The notes: generated by a model not told the origin, from the sequence alone. A stretch of 64,000 bases of DNA from Pseudomonas tolaasii NCPPB 2192 (GCF_002813445.1 NZ_PHHD01000001.1:3224001-3288000), one strand, 5' to 3'. Positions 42,668-51,781 are shown, numbered from the stretch's first letter. Made by a program: numbers and translations.

Positions 42668-43837
42668 TTAGCTATTGATGCCTTTGGCGAAGTCGATCAG
42701 GTAACGGTCGGTGATTCGCTGGCGGAAGGTGAGGTCTTCAAGCGGCGGCACTGGGGTGTAGTCATAATCCACCCAGAGCTTGCCGGCCTTGAGGGTGTCC
42801 TTGGTGTTGATGTCGTCCGGATACCAGCAGTTGCCCCCGATCAAGTAACCCTGGGATTTCAGCTCGCGCATCTTGGCGTTCACGCCTTCGACCAGGTCCC
42901 GTACCAGCGAGGCGTGCATAGGGCGGTCGATGGCCCACATATGCGCTTCGGCCATGGTGTCCGCGAGGATCTGCGCAGTGCGCGTGTAGTTTTCGAAAGC
43001 GAACTGCGGATCGTCGCTGCAAGTACGGCTACCCCAGAAGCGGAAGCCGTTGGCATTGATCAACGTGGTGACGTCGTTACTGTTCAGGTAGTTGGCGTCG
43101 GTAGCCGGGTTTTGCAGATCCCAGAACACATCGGCGCTGATACCTGTGACGCCGCTTACGGCTACGTTGGACAGGGTCTTGTGCCAACCTGTCTCCTGAT
43201 CGATCTTGGCGCGCAGGCCCAGCGCACGGGCCACTGCCGAGGCGGTGGCGGTCTTGTTGGCGACGCTGTCCCAGTTCTGGAAGTCCGGCCAGATCACCAT
43301 CATTTCGCGGGCGCCGAAGTTCTCGCGGTAAGCGACCACCTCTTCCTTGGTTTTGCAGCCCCAGGCGCTGACGTAAGCAAAGGCGCGAAGGTCTTTGGCG
43401 ATGGCGCCGAGGGCGGTGGCCACCGGCAAACTGTCCAGACCTGGCACGCCGAGAATGCGAGGCGTCATGCCCACGCGTGACTTGGCGGCGAGCAGGGCTT
43501 TCATGCCGGTGTATTGGCCGGTCGGGGTGGTGCCGCCGATCAGGGCGCTGGTGGTAGCCGCTTCGTCGGCGCCTTCCTTGACCCGCACCACGATGACGTA
43601 GGGCTTGGTCTGGTCGGCGATGCCTTGCAGGCTCGCGGCCAGGGTGCCCTTGACGCCGGCTTTGCCGACGGCAGTTTGCACGTTGGTGAGCAGGACGGGC
43701 GTGTCCAGAGGGAAAACCAGTGGGTCCGCATCTTCAGCCGTGCAAACCATGCCGATAACTGCGGTGGGAATAGTGCGAATGGGGCGGGTGCCGTCGTTGA
43801 GTTCGATGACCCGCACGCCGTGGAGATAATCGGCCAT
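42668..43837 (-). CDS. FI: Tail sheath protein FI
   Basis: The 389-residue product is the contractile sheath subunit. It begins MADYLHGVRVIELNDGTRPI, which is the sheath N-terminus, and has AYVSAWGCKTKEEVVAYREN and NGFRFWGSRTCSDDPQFAFE. The family is shared with P2 FI and R-type pyocin sheaths. It is the first gene of the FI-FII-E-T-U-D operon, with a 19-base palindrome 86 bases upstream. Confidence 0.95.
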   Translation of the reverse strand: MADYLHGVRVIELNDGTRPIRTIPTAVIGMVCTAEDADPLVFPLDTPVLLTNVQTAVGKAGVKGTLAASLQGIADQTKPYVIVVRVKEGADEAATTSALIGGTTPTGQYTGMKALLAAKSRVGMTPRILGVPGLDSLPVATALGAIAKDLRAFAYVSAWGCKTKEEVVAYRENFGAREMMVIWPDFQNWDSVANKTATASAVARALGLRAKIDQETGWHKTLSNVAVSGVTGISADVFWDLQNPATDANYLNSNDVTTLINANGFRFWGSRTCSDDPQFAFENYTRTAQILADTMAEAHMWAIDRPMHASLVRDLVEGVNAKMRELKSQGYLIGGNCWYPDDINTKDTLKAGKLWVDYDYTPVPPLEDLTFRQRITDRYLIDFAKGINS

Positions 43838-43913
43838 GGGTTATGCCTGCGCTGTGATGGAATGACAGTGCACAGGCTGCCGCGCGCGCGCCGATTGGGC
43901 GAGCGGCGGGGTT

Positions 43914-43932
43914 TGTAAGAGGTGCGGCTACA
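43914..43932 (-). promoter_or_regulatory. Candidate Ogr operator of the FI operon (TGTA-N11-TACA)
   Basis: TGTAAGAGGTGCGGCTACA lies 86 bases (centre to start codon) before FI. If its centre is at -55, transcription starts about 31 bases before FI. The same 19-base spacing of TGTA and TACA recurs at 48440 and 55967. Confidence 0.72.
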
Positions 43933-43963
43933 GGATCAAGTGGCGAGTGATCACAATATCGAA

Positions 43964-44389
43964 TCATCGCTCAGTGATGGCCAGCCACCCAGGCGCCGTT
44001 GGCCGATGCTCGTTCAAAGGGAATTCGCCTGCTTTCGGCCAATCACGTAACTGTCGGCGATAGGCTTGCAGCTCAGCGTACTGGTCGGGCGTAAGGGAAG
44101 TTGGCGAACCGTCCTCGAGTTCGTCGCGGTGCCGCGTTACGACGCTATCCGTTGCGGCGAGCTGCAAGTCACGCCATGCCCGTTCAACCGCTGCGAGTTC
44201 TTCTTGGGAGGGCGGTGTGGGATCCGACAGGAATGGATAACCATCCTCAGCCCAAGTAATTACCTTGCCTTCACCTTGCCCCTTCAATAGAGCGGCATGT
44301 ATTTCAGCGTCAATTTCCACAGCATCCGACGGCATCAATTCGTTAATTGCTGGATCGTAAAAGTAACCAGTTTTTTTGGATGCGAACAT
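43964..44389 (-). CDS. Tail fibre assembly chaperone (gpG/Tfa-like)
   Basis: The 141-residue protein resembles the caudovirales tail fibre assembly family: MFASKKTGYFYDPAINELMP at the start, then EAVERAWRDLQLAATDSVV-type AVERAWRDLQLAATDSVVTR and LTPDQYAELQAYRRQLRDWP. It helps the adjacent fibre fold and attach. It takes the place of P2 G. Confidence 0.85.
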   Translation of the reverse strand: MFASKKTGYFYDPAINELMPSDAVEIDAEIHAALLKGQGEGKVITWAEDGYPFLSDPTPPSQEELAAVERAWRDLQLAATDSVVTRHRDELEDGSPTSLTPDQYAELQAYRRQLRDWPKAGEFPLNEHRPTAPGWLAITER

Positions 44390-44410
44390 AAATCCATCTC
44401 CTAAAGAGAT

Positions 44411-45952
44411 CTAAATGCCTTTCGCAAAATAGGTGCTTGCTTGCGTGGCGACAGTGAGTGATGAATTCCAGAATCTGACCTGACCCGCGGATTCGTTATA
44501 TGAGTTAATCCCAGGACTACCCGCCTGCGAAGCTCCCGCCCCGGCCACAATCGCCAAGGGGCCATTGGGGAATTTGATCGGGTAATTGATCAGAACCGAA
44601 CCGCCAGCTGGGATCGGGGGGACGATGCCCCATTGCTCGATATGACCGGAAGGCAATTTCTGATAGCCGTTCGCCGTAAGACGCGCGGAGAAACCCGGCG
44701 AGTACTTAAGCGAGGCGTCCCCACCATCAAAACTCCATCCGCTCCCCCCTAACAGTCGGCGGAATACGCCCAGGGAGCCGACCGGGATGAAAAATGGCCC
44801 TGGCTCAGTAATCGTATTTGTCAGGGTGTCCCCAGTTGCAGCGACCACCCAGACACCGCCGGACAAAGAGCTGCCGATAGTGACCAATGACGCGGCCCCG
44901 ACACTCGACGCTGGGGGTAACGCAACCGTCGAAAGTTGTGCGAAGTTACTCAACCTTCCCACATCTGCCGCAGTTAAAGCTGTGTCACCCGTGTAGTTCG
45001 TTTGCCCTGCATAACTGCCAAGAGCGCGCTGCACATACTCAGTAGTCGCTAACCGCTTGCTGATATCAAACTGTGCAGGGGTTGGTGCGGCCGGAGACCC
45101 CAGGAGCGCGGGAGAATTGATCGGCGCAAAACCTTGAGTCACGTTCTGAAAGGTCAATGGCGTGGTGCCTAGAACGATCACACCATCCGTGATCAACTGC
45201 CAGCGCGTATCGGCCAATGTGGCGCCTTGCTCGACCGACACCAGAAGCGCCGACGTCACTTCTGCGTTGCTGTCAGCATCGTCCGAACGCTTCCATACGG
45301 CTGCCGCAGCAACGTACAGGCCGTTGTCCTTGGCGACAGTCTGGTTTTTTACCAGCACGCGATCCCCAGCAACCAACACAACACCGTCGATGGTCTGTAG
45401 GCCCGCCAGGGCGATGTTGGCCGTGGTAGCCACACGTACCGATTGCTTGTTGTCGAGCTTGTACAGCTCTTCCATGATCCGCAGATCGACGTACTCGCGA
45501 GTTGCCAGCACCACCGCCGGGTCAATCTTGAGTGTGATGTTGCCGGTACTGGCAACGATGAAATTCATCCGCACGACTTGAGTACGCCCTGACCCTTGCG
45601 ATAGCGCCGGCTTATAGCTGGGCGCGCAGTTCGCCACGGCCACCAGGTCACCGTCCGCGTCGTACAGACCGATCTCACGGATCCAGCGTCCGCCTTCATC
45701 GGCCGGAATGATCTGTTCAGCAATAATCACGGCGGCGTTGACGGGATCGACTCGCAGCTGATTCAGCGGACGGCGTCGCCACTCGTTGATGAGCCGGGTT
45801 TGCAGTTCGTTCGGAATGGGGTCCGTACCATTGGCATCACCCACGCCCATCTCGGTGAGTTTCCATGGCACGCCGAGCGCGTCGGCGTTCGCCTGCTTGG
45901 CTCTCCCCACGACGGTGAGGATCGCGAAAAACTGAGAGTTCGCATCAATCAT
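44411..45952 (-). CDS. H: Tail fibre protein gpH
   Basis: The 513-residue fibre determines host range. Its N-terminal third is the conserved P2-type baseplate-binding part (MIDANSQFFAILTVVGRAKQ, then WKLTEMGVGDANGTDPIPNE). A repeat of the NGLYVAAAAVWKRSDDADS type and a C-terminal tip region with GYQKLPSGHIEQWGIVPPIP follow. That last block is common in pyocin and phage fibres of Pseudomonas. The variable C-terminus is the likely receptor-binding part. Confidence 0.9.
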   Translation of the reverse strand: MIDANSQFFAILTVVGRAKQANADALGVPWKLTEMGVGDANGTDPIPNELQTRLINEWRRRPLNQLRVDPVNAAVIIAEQIIPADEGGRWIREIGLYDADGDLVAVANCAPSYKPALSQGSGRTQVVRMNFIVASTGNITLKIDPAVVLATREYVDLRIMEELYKLDNKQSVRVATTANIALAGLQTIDGVVLVAGDRVLVKNQTVAKDNGLYVAAAAVWKRSDDADSNAEVTSALLVSVEQGATLADTRWQLITDGVIVLGTTPLTFQNVTQGFAPINSPALLGSPAAPTPAQFDISKRLATTEYVQRALGSYAGQTNYTGDTALTAADVGRLSNFAQLSTVALPPASSVGAASLVTIGSSLSGGVWVVAATGDTLTNTITEPGPFFIPVGSLGVFRRLLGGSGWSFDGGDASLKYSPGFSARLTANGYQKLPSGHIEQWGIVPPIPAGGSVLINYPIKFPNGPLAIVAGAGASQAGSPGINSYNESAGQVRFWNSSLTVATQASTYFAKGI

Positions 45953-46565
45953 AATAAACGTCCAGTGTGTCTATGGAGTGTTCGCGCCCGACTATGCTTA
46001 TGGTCCCAGTGACCTCAATATCACGCATGGCCGGTGGGTAAACGTCGATTTCGTCGCCTTCGTACAAGGCAACACAAATGTTCAAAACCCCTTGTGTTTC
46101 GAGGCTGATTGCCAGGCCTGTCAGATGTCGGGTCACCGGCCTGGCGTCATCAATCAGCCAGGTGAGTTCTTGATACATCTCTTCGGTTATCCCGGTGTCG
46201 AGTACTCCGACCTTGATGGCGAAAGTACCCGGCACGCCCAGCGGGGTGGTCTGCCACCACTCCAGCACCTCAATCAGGTAGCCCAGCGGCTCGACGACAC
46301 GGCGCAGTGCGCCGATGGTGCCCTTGCGCGAGTGGATGTAGTGGGATGAGCGGATGGCGGCGCGCTTGGCAGCCTCCGTCCATTTGCTATCCCAGCGGTC
46401 GACCGAAAAGGCCCAGGCCAGGTACGGCAGAAGATCGACGGGGCAGGTGTCCGCGTTGCAGAGCTGACGCAGGGGGATCGGTACGTGCTGGATCTGTGCG
46501 AGCGCCTGCGCTGCTTGGCGCTCCAGCGGCGTGGAGTTCCCCGGTAGCAGCTGTTGGGCGGTCAT
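45945..46565 (-). CDS. I: Baseplate protein gpI
   Basis: The 206-residue product has the gpI pattern: TPLERQAAQALAQIQHVPIP, LPYLAWAFSVDRWDSKWTEA and SHYIHSRKGTIGALRRVVEP. gpI sits at the baseplate edge with J. It overlaps both H (8 bases) and J (1 base). Confidence 0.93.
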   Translation of the reverse strand: MTAQQLLPGNSTPLERQAAQALAQIQHVPIPLRQLCNADTCPVDLLPYLAWAFSVDRWDSKWTEAAKRAAIRSSHYIHSRKGTIGALRRVVEPLGYLIEVLEWWQTTPLGVPGTFAIKVGVLDTGITEEMYQELTWLIDDARPVTRHLTGLAISLETQGVLNICVALYEGDEIDVYPPAMRDIEVTGTISIVGREHSIDTLDVYYD

Positions 46566-47476
46566 TATTCAGCACCACGGGTAACGGTAACTTTGGTGCA
46601 GAAGGGTGCCTGGGCTTTGGTCGCGACGATATCTACCCAGCCATCCAGCTCGACCTTGCGCACACCCTCGACGTGCGCGGCAGCGTGCAGAGCCGACTCT
46701 GACACTTCCATACCGAGTCGACGGCGTTGATTGACGTAAGCCAGTAAGCGCGCTTCAGAGGCGGCAAGAATCGGTTCCGACTCCGGCCCGCTCGATAGCA
46801 AATACAGCTTGGCCTTGACCTGATAATTGAGGATTTGTGCGCCCTGTACAATCAAGCGGTCGGCCACCGGCCGACGGTCCTCGTCGCTGAGGTAGGTGTT
46901 GACGACGGCGAGCAGTTCAGGCGCAGCCGTGCCATCACCCAGAAGTGATTGCACGGTAACGACGGCAACGGCAGGTGAGGGGCTTTCGGCTGTGGCATCA
47001 GCTACCCGACCATCCGCCGCCCTGGCGTGAAAGATGTAGCTGTTGCGTGGGCCGGCAGTGCTCAAACCTTCCCAGGCCATCTGCGCACGCTCGCGCAAAC
47101 TGTCGTCTCCTTCCATGAGCTTTGGCACGGGGGGGATGGCGTTGGCTCGGCCCTCCTGGATCACCAGGCGCTTGACGTTGAAGTTTGCGGCCAACTGTTC
47201 CAGGTCTGTCCCTCGCGCCGTGGCGAGCAGGTTGGCCAGGGATGCTTCGTTGACGCGTTGCCGCCATACGGTTTCGCGGTAGGCATTCTCTTGCAGCAGC
47301 TTGGTCAGTGGCTCGGATTCCATTTCCAGACGCGCGGCAATTTCCGCCTGTTCTTCGACCGGCCACAGGCTGATCGCATAGGCCTTACGCTCGGCCAAGA
47401 TCTTTTCGAAGTCGACTTGCTCGACGATCTGCGGCGGCGGGAGTTGGCTAAGGTCGATGGCGGCGAAGCTGTTCAT
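46565..47476 (-). CDS. J: Baseplate assembly protein gpJ
   Basis: The 303-residue product has the gpJ pattern (LSQLPPPQIVEQVDFEKILA, then ADGRVADATAESPSPAVAVV and VLLSRRLGMEVSESALHAAA-type RRRLGMEVSESALHAAAHVE). It is part of the P2 baseplate wedge. It overlaps W by four bases. Confidence 0.93.
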   Translation of the reverse strand: MNSFAAIDLSQLPPPQIVEQVDFEKILAERKAYAISLWPVEEQAEIAARLEMESEPLTKLLQENAYRETVWRQRVNEASLANLLATARGTDLEQLAANFNVKRLVIQEGRANAIPPVPKLMEGDDSLRERAQMAWEGLSTAGPRNSYIFHARAADGRVADATAESPSPAVAVVTVQSLLGDGTAAPELLAVVNTYLSDEDRRPVADRLIVQGAQILNYQVKAKLYLLSSGPESEPILAASEARLLAYVNQRRRLGMEVSESALHAAAHVEGVRKVELDGWVDIVATKAQAPFCTKVTVTRGAE

Positions 47477-47817
47477 ACACTGCCTCCCAGCTGCAACGGC
47501 ACGCTGAGGCTCAAAGGTTCATTCGTGTCCACCACTGTGCCCTCCAGATCGATCGATGCCTGACCTTGCATGTTCGCTCCGAAAAATTGCACGCGACTCA
47601 AGCTGATGCGGGTTTCCCAACGCATCACTGCCATGACGGTGGCCGCGTATACGCGCAGGCGGGTGACGTCGTTAAAAGGGTGGTCTACCAGTTCGGGCAA
47701 CAGGCTGCCGTATTCGCGGCGCATCACACGGGTGCCGATTCGGGTGGTGAGAATGTCGGTGATGGCCTGACTGATGTGGTCGCGCTCGCTGATGGCGCCG
47801 CCGGTTTGTCGGTTCAT
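47473..47817 (-). CDS. W: Baseplate protein gpW
   Basis: The 114-residue product (ERDHISQAITDILTTRIGTR, then REYGSLLPELVDHPFNDVTR) is the gene-25-like lysozyme-family baseplate protein of P2. It lies between V and J, with short overlaps on both sides. Confidence 0.93.
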   Translation of the reverse strand: MNRQTGGAISERDHISQAITDILTTRIGTRVMRREYGSLLPELVDHPFNDVTRLRVYAATVMAVMRWETRISLSRVQFFGANMQGQASIDLEGTVVDTNEPLSLSVPLQLGGSV

Positions 47818-48392
47818 GATGGGATAGGCCTCCCAGACTGATCGCCGCCTTGCTTAACGCCAGAGGTCAGGTGATTCACCAGACTGACGTCCGCTGCGAC
47901 CACGTCATCCGAAACGTCGACCCGGCCGGTGATGTTCTGATTGCCGGTTTGGGTGTAGTCGCCCTGGTGCGTGATGTTGCCGACCAGGTTGATGCCACCG
48001 CGGCTGATAAGATTGGTGGTGCCGCCGTCGACCAGCGTGGCGTTAAGATGGTGGGCCACGCTGTCGTACTCGATTACCGTACCGTCCACGTAGGTGCGGC
48101 GGTGGAGGCCGGCGCGGTTGCCGTTGGCCGGGATATGGTCACTGAACACGCCCGTCAAAATAATACCGTTGGCGAGCTGGCCGGATGGGCTGAACAGGAT
48201 CACCTGCTCCCCGATGGTGGGCGGGTCCCACTCGCGATCAGACCCAGCACGCAACGCTAGCCAGGGAAGCCAGGCGGTGGTCAGCGTTCCGGTAATTACC
48301 TGCGCGCGCGGGGGCTCCATCTGCACGGCGGCGATGACGCCGAAGCGGATGAGGTTTTCGAGCATGCGGGAGAGGGCGGCGAGATCGTTCAT
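47814..48392 (-). CDS. V: Baseplate spike protein gpV
   Basis: The 192-residue protein forms the membrane-piercing spike. It has the OB-fold N-terminus (LIRFGVIAAVQMEPPRAQVI, then PTIGEQVILFSPSGQLANG) and a beta-helical C-terminus (GGINLVGNITHQGDYTQTGN). No Shine-Dalgarno sequence is visible before the ATG at 48392. A palindrome is centred 57 bases upstream. Confidence 0.92.
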   Translation of the reverse strand: MNDLAALSRMLENLIRFGVIAAVQMEPPRAQVITGTLTTAWLPWLALRAGSDREWDPPTIGEQVILFSPSGQLANGIILTGVFSDHIPANGNRAGLHRRTYVDGTVIEYDSVAHHLNATLVDGGTTNLISRGGINLVGNITHQGDYTQTGNQNITGRVDVSDDVVAADVSLVNHLTSGVKQGGDQSGRPIPS

Positions 48393-48439
48393 GGCGCCGA
48401 TGGTGGCGCCACGCGCGTGGCGGTGCAGCTTAGGCGGGT

Positions 48440-48458
48440 TGTAAGGTAGGCATGTACA
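48440..48458 (-). promoter_or_regulatory. Candidate Ogr operator of the V operon (TGTA-N11-TACA)
   Basis: TGTAAGGTAGGCATGTACA lies between the DUF4145 stop and V. Its centre is 57 bases from the V start codon, the same distance as from the O/P palindrome to P. With the centre at -55, the transcript would begin just before the V start codon. Confidence 0.72.
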
Positions 48459-48460
48459 AT

Positions 48461-49180
48461 TTAACTACCGGGCTTAGGCTTCTTTTTTGGCCTTGGTTGG
48501 CGCGCGGGAATTTTGTCGTTCACGCTTAGAGCTTCTTGGCCACTTACAACTACCCTATATACGAATTGTTCTAGAGTCGTAAGCAACAATTGAAATGTCT
48601 TTTGATCAGGAGCCCATCCACGGTGTGCAGCTGCACTGCCCGCTTCAGCAACTGTCGCGAGAGTCATAGCCTCTGTTTCTCCAATAAAGCCATTTTCCCG
48701 TAACTCTTTGACTTTGTCTTCCAACGTATGTCCGGGATCTATTTTTAGATAAGTAGTCGTTAAATCAAACGCAGTTCTTAAACCAACTGCCGCCAGTATA
48801 AAAGACCTAGCCTCATAGGCTTGATAAACCTCATTTAGAATTGTGAACAGCTGTGGGTCTTTTTGGGCAATACTCCATACCCAGTCAGGCTTTTGGCCTT
48901 TTTTCTCTGGGGCTGGGTAAGTTTCAATTGTACGCGGGTGGGTGATAATACTTTCCCCAGTAGTAGGGTGATAATCACCGTCCCAATCTTCAGAGTTCCA
49001 ACTGCTCTGGTGATAAAAAACTGTTTCGCAGCCTGCGCACTGGAGTAGTTTGTGATCTATCTGTCCCTCCATATGGTTTCTTCCATCTTCCACACTCCAT
49101 GGCTGATCGAAGGTGCCATGTATGATGCAAATTCTTTGTCCATCACATCTCGGGCAGTGTGCATGCATAGCGCCTGTCAT
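48461..49180 (-). CDS. DUF4145-family protein, cargo gene between S and V
   Basis: The 239-residue protein begins with a zinc-finger-like part (HCPRCDGQRICI, then LLQCAGCETVFYHQ) and continues with a DUF4145 domain (YEARSFILAAVGLRTAFDLT, then AEAGSAAAHRGWAPD). DUF4145 proteins and domains often sit in restriction or defence loci, but the function is not known. It interrupts the S-V boundary, which in P2 also carries a non-essential gene (orf30, as I recall). Its composition is more AT-rich than the tail genes. Confidence 0.75.
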   Translation of the reverse strand: MTGAMHAHCPRCDGQRICIIHGTFDQPWSVEDGRNHMEGQIDHKLLQCAGCETVFYHQSSWNSEDWDGDYHPTTGESIITHPRTIETYPAPEKKGQKPDWVWSIAQKDPQLFTILNEVYQAYEARSFILAAVGLRTAFDLTTTYLKIDPGHTLEDKVKELRENGFIGETEAMTLATVAEAGSAAAHRGWAPDQKTFQLLLTTLEQFVYRVVVSGQEALSVNDKIPARQPRPKKKPKPGS

Positions 49181-49268
49181 TTGAACAACTCCATTCTGTC
49201 CGGTTTAAGCTTTGCCCAGCAGCGATCTTAGCTTTTGGTGAGCTTTTACACCGACCAGGCTCTGGAGT

Positions 49269-49727
49269 CTATGTCGTTAAATGAGTAAGCAAGCTATCTC
49301 GAATCAGATTGAGGTCAGTTTTGGTGAAACCCAAAACCTCACGTTGTTCGTAGCGCACATCGGGCGCGCCACGCTCCGCTCGATCCTTCAACCCGTACTG
49401 GTGAACCCTTGCGATCCGAGCTATTCGTCCGGTGAACCCTACCGTTACTGCATTGCTGTCGCCTCGGGCCTTCATGTAGGTCGCCGTGCGCAGTTTTTTG
49501 AACATTTCAACCTTGCGCTGGATGCGGCCCTGCTTACCGCGCAAATCCCGCTTTTTACGTGGCGCGAATTTGCTGCCGTCCGGGTTTTGCTGCGTCTGCA
49601 CGCGCTTCTGCTGGCTACGGCGCAATTCCTGGCCGATGGAGCGGGCAAGCTGATTCCGGGCAGTGGGCTGGAGTTGCTCCAGCAGGCCGGCCGCCCAGGT
49701 TTCAAGCGCTTCCAGCTTATCGGCCAT
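49269..49727 (-). CDS. S: Tail completion protein gpS
   Basis: The 152-residue product belongs to the phage virion morphogenesis family: QLARSIGQELRRSQQKRVQT, then NAVTVGFTGRIARIARVHQY and APDVRYEQREVLGFTKTDL. It is needed for tail completion with R. It overlaps R by eleven bases. Confidence 0.92.
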   Translation of the reverse strand: MADKLEALETWAAGLLEQLQPTARNQLARSIGQELRRSQQKRVQTQQNPDGSKFAPRKKRDLRGKQGRIQRKVEMFKKLRTATYMKARGDSNAVTVGFTGRIARIARVHQYGLKDRAERGAPDVRYEQREVLGFTKTDLNLIRDSLLTHLTT

Positions 49728-50199
49728 CTGGTACTACCCATTCGCCGGCATTGCCTTGGGAACCTGGCACCCAGTTCGGATCGAGATAACCCGCCACACG
49801 CTGCGGCTCGCCGGCATGCCTCACAGTGGTATTGCCCTGGTCATCCTTGCCTATCACCACCCGCTCTGTCAGGTGCAGTGTCAGGCCGAGGTCTACTTTG
49901 TCCTTGTCGAGAATGTCGGCCTCGAACTGCACGCCGTTTTGCGCTTTATCGTAGTTCTCCAACAGTTCAGGCTGATTGACGCTTATCCATCCGAGCAAGG
50001 GCAGCATGACGCTGTCAGGGTGGCCCGCAAATGCGGTGATGATGATCTGCAGATCGTAACTGTATTCAAAGGACAGGCTTGCCGCAGCGGTGCAGCGGAC
50101 CTTGCCGTTGTCGATGAATATCAGCAAGAGGTCGGGGTTGTGCTGGAGTTCGGCGACGGTGGCCAGCAGATGAGCGCGCAGGCTTTCGGGCTTGTTCAT
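49717..50199 (-). CDS. R: Tail completion protein gpR
   Basis: The 160-residue product matches gpR: MNKPESLRAHLLATVAELQH, then LLLIFIDNGKVRCTAAASLS and VMLPLLGWISVNQPELL. I chose the ATG at 50199, which gives the typical beginning and starts at the Rz1 stop. A longer frame to 50256 overlaps Rz1 and is unlikely. Confidence 0.9.
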   Translation of the reverse strand: MNKPESLRAHLLATVAELQHNPDLLLIFIDNGKVRCTAAASLSFEYSYDLQIIITAFAGHPDSVMLPLLGWISVNQPELLENYDKAQNGVQFEADILDKDKVDLGLTLHLTERVVIGKDDQGNTTVRHAGEPQRVAGYLDPNWVPGSQGNAGEWVVPDGR

Positions 50200-50453
50200 T
50201 GAGCAGCCTGCTGATGTTGATAAACCATATCGACTTGTGCGGCGCAGTCTGCCCAAGCGGCTTCAACGCGGTCCTGGTCGGTGAGTTGGTCGCCATTACT
50301 GCGAGGGCTGGTCGCCGGCAGTTGGCACGGCACCACGGCCGGACAGCCAGTCACGATAAGCGGCGGCGCCGGTGATGGCGGGGCGCTCGCGCAGCCGCCG
50401 AGCAGCGTCAGGCAAAAGCTGATCAGCCCATTTTCGAATGTCGTCATTTTCAA
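50196..50453 (-). CDS. Rz1-like outer-membrane spanin lipoprotein
   Basis: The 85-residue product has a signal peptide with a lipobox (LISFCLTLLGGCASAPPSPA) and a proline-rich body, as in Rz1. It starts inside the Rz gene in another frame, the usual nested layout. With Rz it fuses the inner and outer membranes at the end of lysis. An ATG two codons downstream is an alternative start. Confidence 0.85.
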   Translation of the reverse strand: MKMTTFENGLISFCLTLLGGCASAPPSPAPPLIVTGCPAVVPCQLPATSPRSNGDQLTDQDRVEAAWADCAAQVDMVYQHQQAAQ

Positions 50454-50739
50454 GCTTCAGTTCCTCTATTGTCCGCTCGCGCTTTGCCAGGCTCAGGCGC
50501 AACTGATCCTGTTGGGCCCGCAGGTTGCTCTGCGCGTCACGCTCCTGTCTCAATATGTCTGTAAGCGTGTTGGCAGTTTTCAGGTTACGGTCGGCGTCGT
50601 CGCGGGCGGTCTTCGCTGCATCTTGTGCCTTTTCGGTTTTGCCCTCAGCGACGTCGATGCGTGTTTCTTGGATCCAGATCAGCAGACCCATGGCGCCGAG
50701 CAGGGCGGTGCCATACATAGTCTGGCGCAGGGTAATCAC
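50296..50739 (-). CDS. lysB: Rz-like inner-membrane spanin (LysB type)
   Basis: The 147-residue product has an N-terminal TM segment (MYGTALLGAMGLLIWIQE) and a long periplasmic coiled coil (EKAQDAAKTARDDADRNLKT, then RLSLAKRERTIEELKLENDD). It is the inner-membrane half of the spanin pair. The Rz1 gene is nested in its 3' part. Confidence 0.85.
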   Translation of the reverse strand: MITLRQTMYGTALLGAMGLLIWIQETRIDVAEGKTEKAQDAAKTARDDADRNLKTANTLTDILRQERDAQSNLRAQQDQLRLSLAKRERTIEELKLENDDIRKWADQLLPDAARRLRERPAITGAAAYRDWLSGRGAVPTAGDQPSQ

Positions 50740-50939
50740 GCGCGGTACCAGCCGAGCTTGTTCATGGCTGCGGTGTCGAGCTGCTTGATCGGGCCGCGCA
50801 CGATCACGGCACGGGCGCCGTTCATTATCTGGATGGACTCGGCCAACAGCTGCATGTCGTCCTGTTCGGTCGATTCGGGAACTACCAGTAGGTCACCGTC
50901 CTGCACGCGTAATTTTTGCAGTGCTTTGAAGTCGATCAT
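50736..50939 (-). CDS. Small phage protein of the lysis cluster, function unknown
   Basis: A 67-residue protein (MIDFKALQKLRVQDGDLLVV, then IVRGPIKQLDTAAMNKLGWY) with no family I recognise. It overlaps Rz by four bases and the endolysin by four bases, so it is cotranscribed with the lysis genes. Confidence 0.65.
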   Translation of the reverse strand: MIDFKALQKLRVQDGDLLVVPESTEQDDMQLLAESIQIMNGARAVIVRGPIKQLDTAAMNKLGWYRA

Positions 50940-51781
50940 GCCGCCACCCCTTGCCCGCACTCGCAGCTGGTGTGCCGTTCGTAGGCGCGCTGTAGCTTGG
51001 TGTCGTAGAGATTGCGCAAGTAATCCGGCCCGTTATAAAGCCGGGCGAACTCGGCCCATTTGCGGGCTTTCAGAGCCTTGTGCAGCACCGGATCGGTTTC
51101 GATAAAGCGGGTGAAGGCGTCGAACTGTTGAGATTCGCCGGCACTCATCGCCGCGACGAAGTCCTGCACGCTGGCGTAGCCGAGGCGTTGCCAGTGGAAC
51201 CCCATGATCTGAAAGGCGCCCCAGGACGCTGACTCCAGGGCGGCGGTGTCATCGATCAGACGTGCCATTGCCAGGCGCTGGTGTTCGGCGGTACCGCCGA
51301 TGTAGCCACCTGCCTTCGGGTTGACCAGGGCTGGGTTAGCCGCGGCCAGATCATCGGCGTGGCGTTTGACCTCTGCCGGGTCATCCCCCACGCGCCGAAC
51401 CTTGGCGAGTTGGCGGTACATGATGTGCCGTTCGAACAAGATCACTGGCTTGCCGTTATCGAGGAAGCCCTTGCCTTTCGATTCCACTTCGTTGACTGCG
51501 TAGATAGCTGCCAGCGGGACGCCGAGACGTTCAGCAGCGTTTACCAGATCATGGTTGCGCAGCAACCGGGCACAGTCGCCACCAGCGAGGCTTGCTTGGG
51601 TCTTGGTGCCAGCGACGCCATCGGCCACCAGACCAACCTTCAGCTGGTATGCGCGCACGGCTGCCTCCGTGGCATCACCGTAATGGCCGTCCGGCACCAG
51701 ATTGGCACCTTGCCTGTTGAGGTTCTTTTGCAGGATAAGCACGGCTTGCGAACGGTCGCCATGGCGAAGAGTGGTGGTCAT
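50936..51781 (-). CDS. Endolysin: peptidoglycan-binding plus N-acetylmuramidase domain
   Basis: The 281-residue lysin has an N-terminal peptidoglycan-binding domain (LRHGDRSQAVLILQKNLNRQ) and a catalytic DUF3380-type muramidase domain. The likely catalytic glutamate lies in YAVNEVESKGKGF, and SASWGAFQIMGFHWQRLGY follows. I see no signal peptide, so a holin must release it. The ATG at 51781 overlaps the holin stop (ATGA) and follows GAGG. Confidence 0.92.
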   Translation of the reverse strand: MTTTLRHGDRSQAVLILQKNLNRQGANLVPDGHYGDATEAAVRAYQLKVGLVADGVAGTKTQASLAGGDCARLLRNHDLVNAAERLGVPLAAIYAVNEVESKGKGFLDNGKPVILFERHIMYRQLAKVRRVGDDPAEVKRHADDLAAANPALVNPKAGGYIGGTAEHQRLAMARLIDDTAALESASWGAFQIMGFHWQRLGYASVQDFVAAMSAGESQQFDAFTRFIETDPVLHKALKARKWAEFARLYNGPDYLRNLYDTKLQRAYERHTSCECGQGVAA

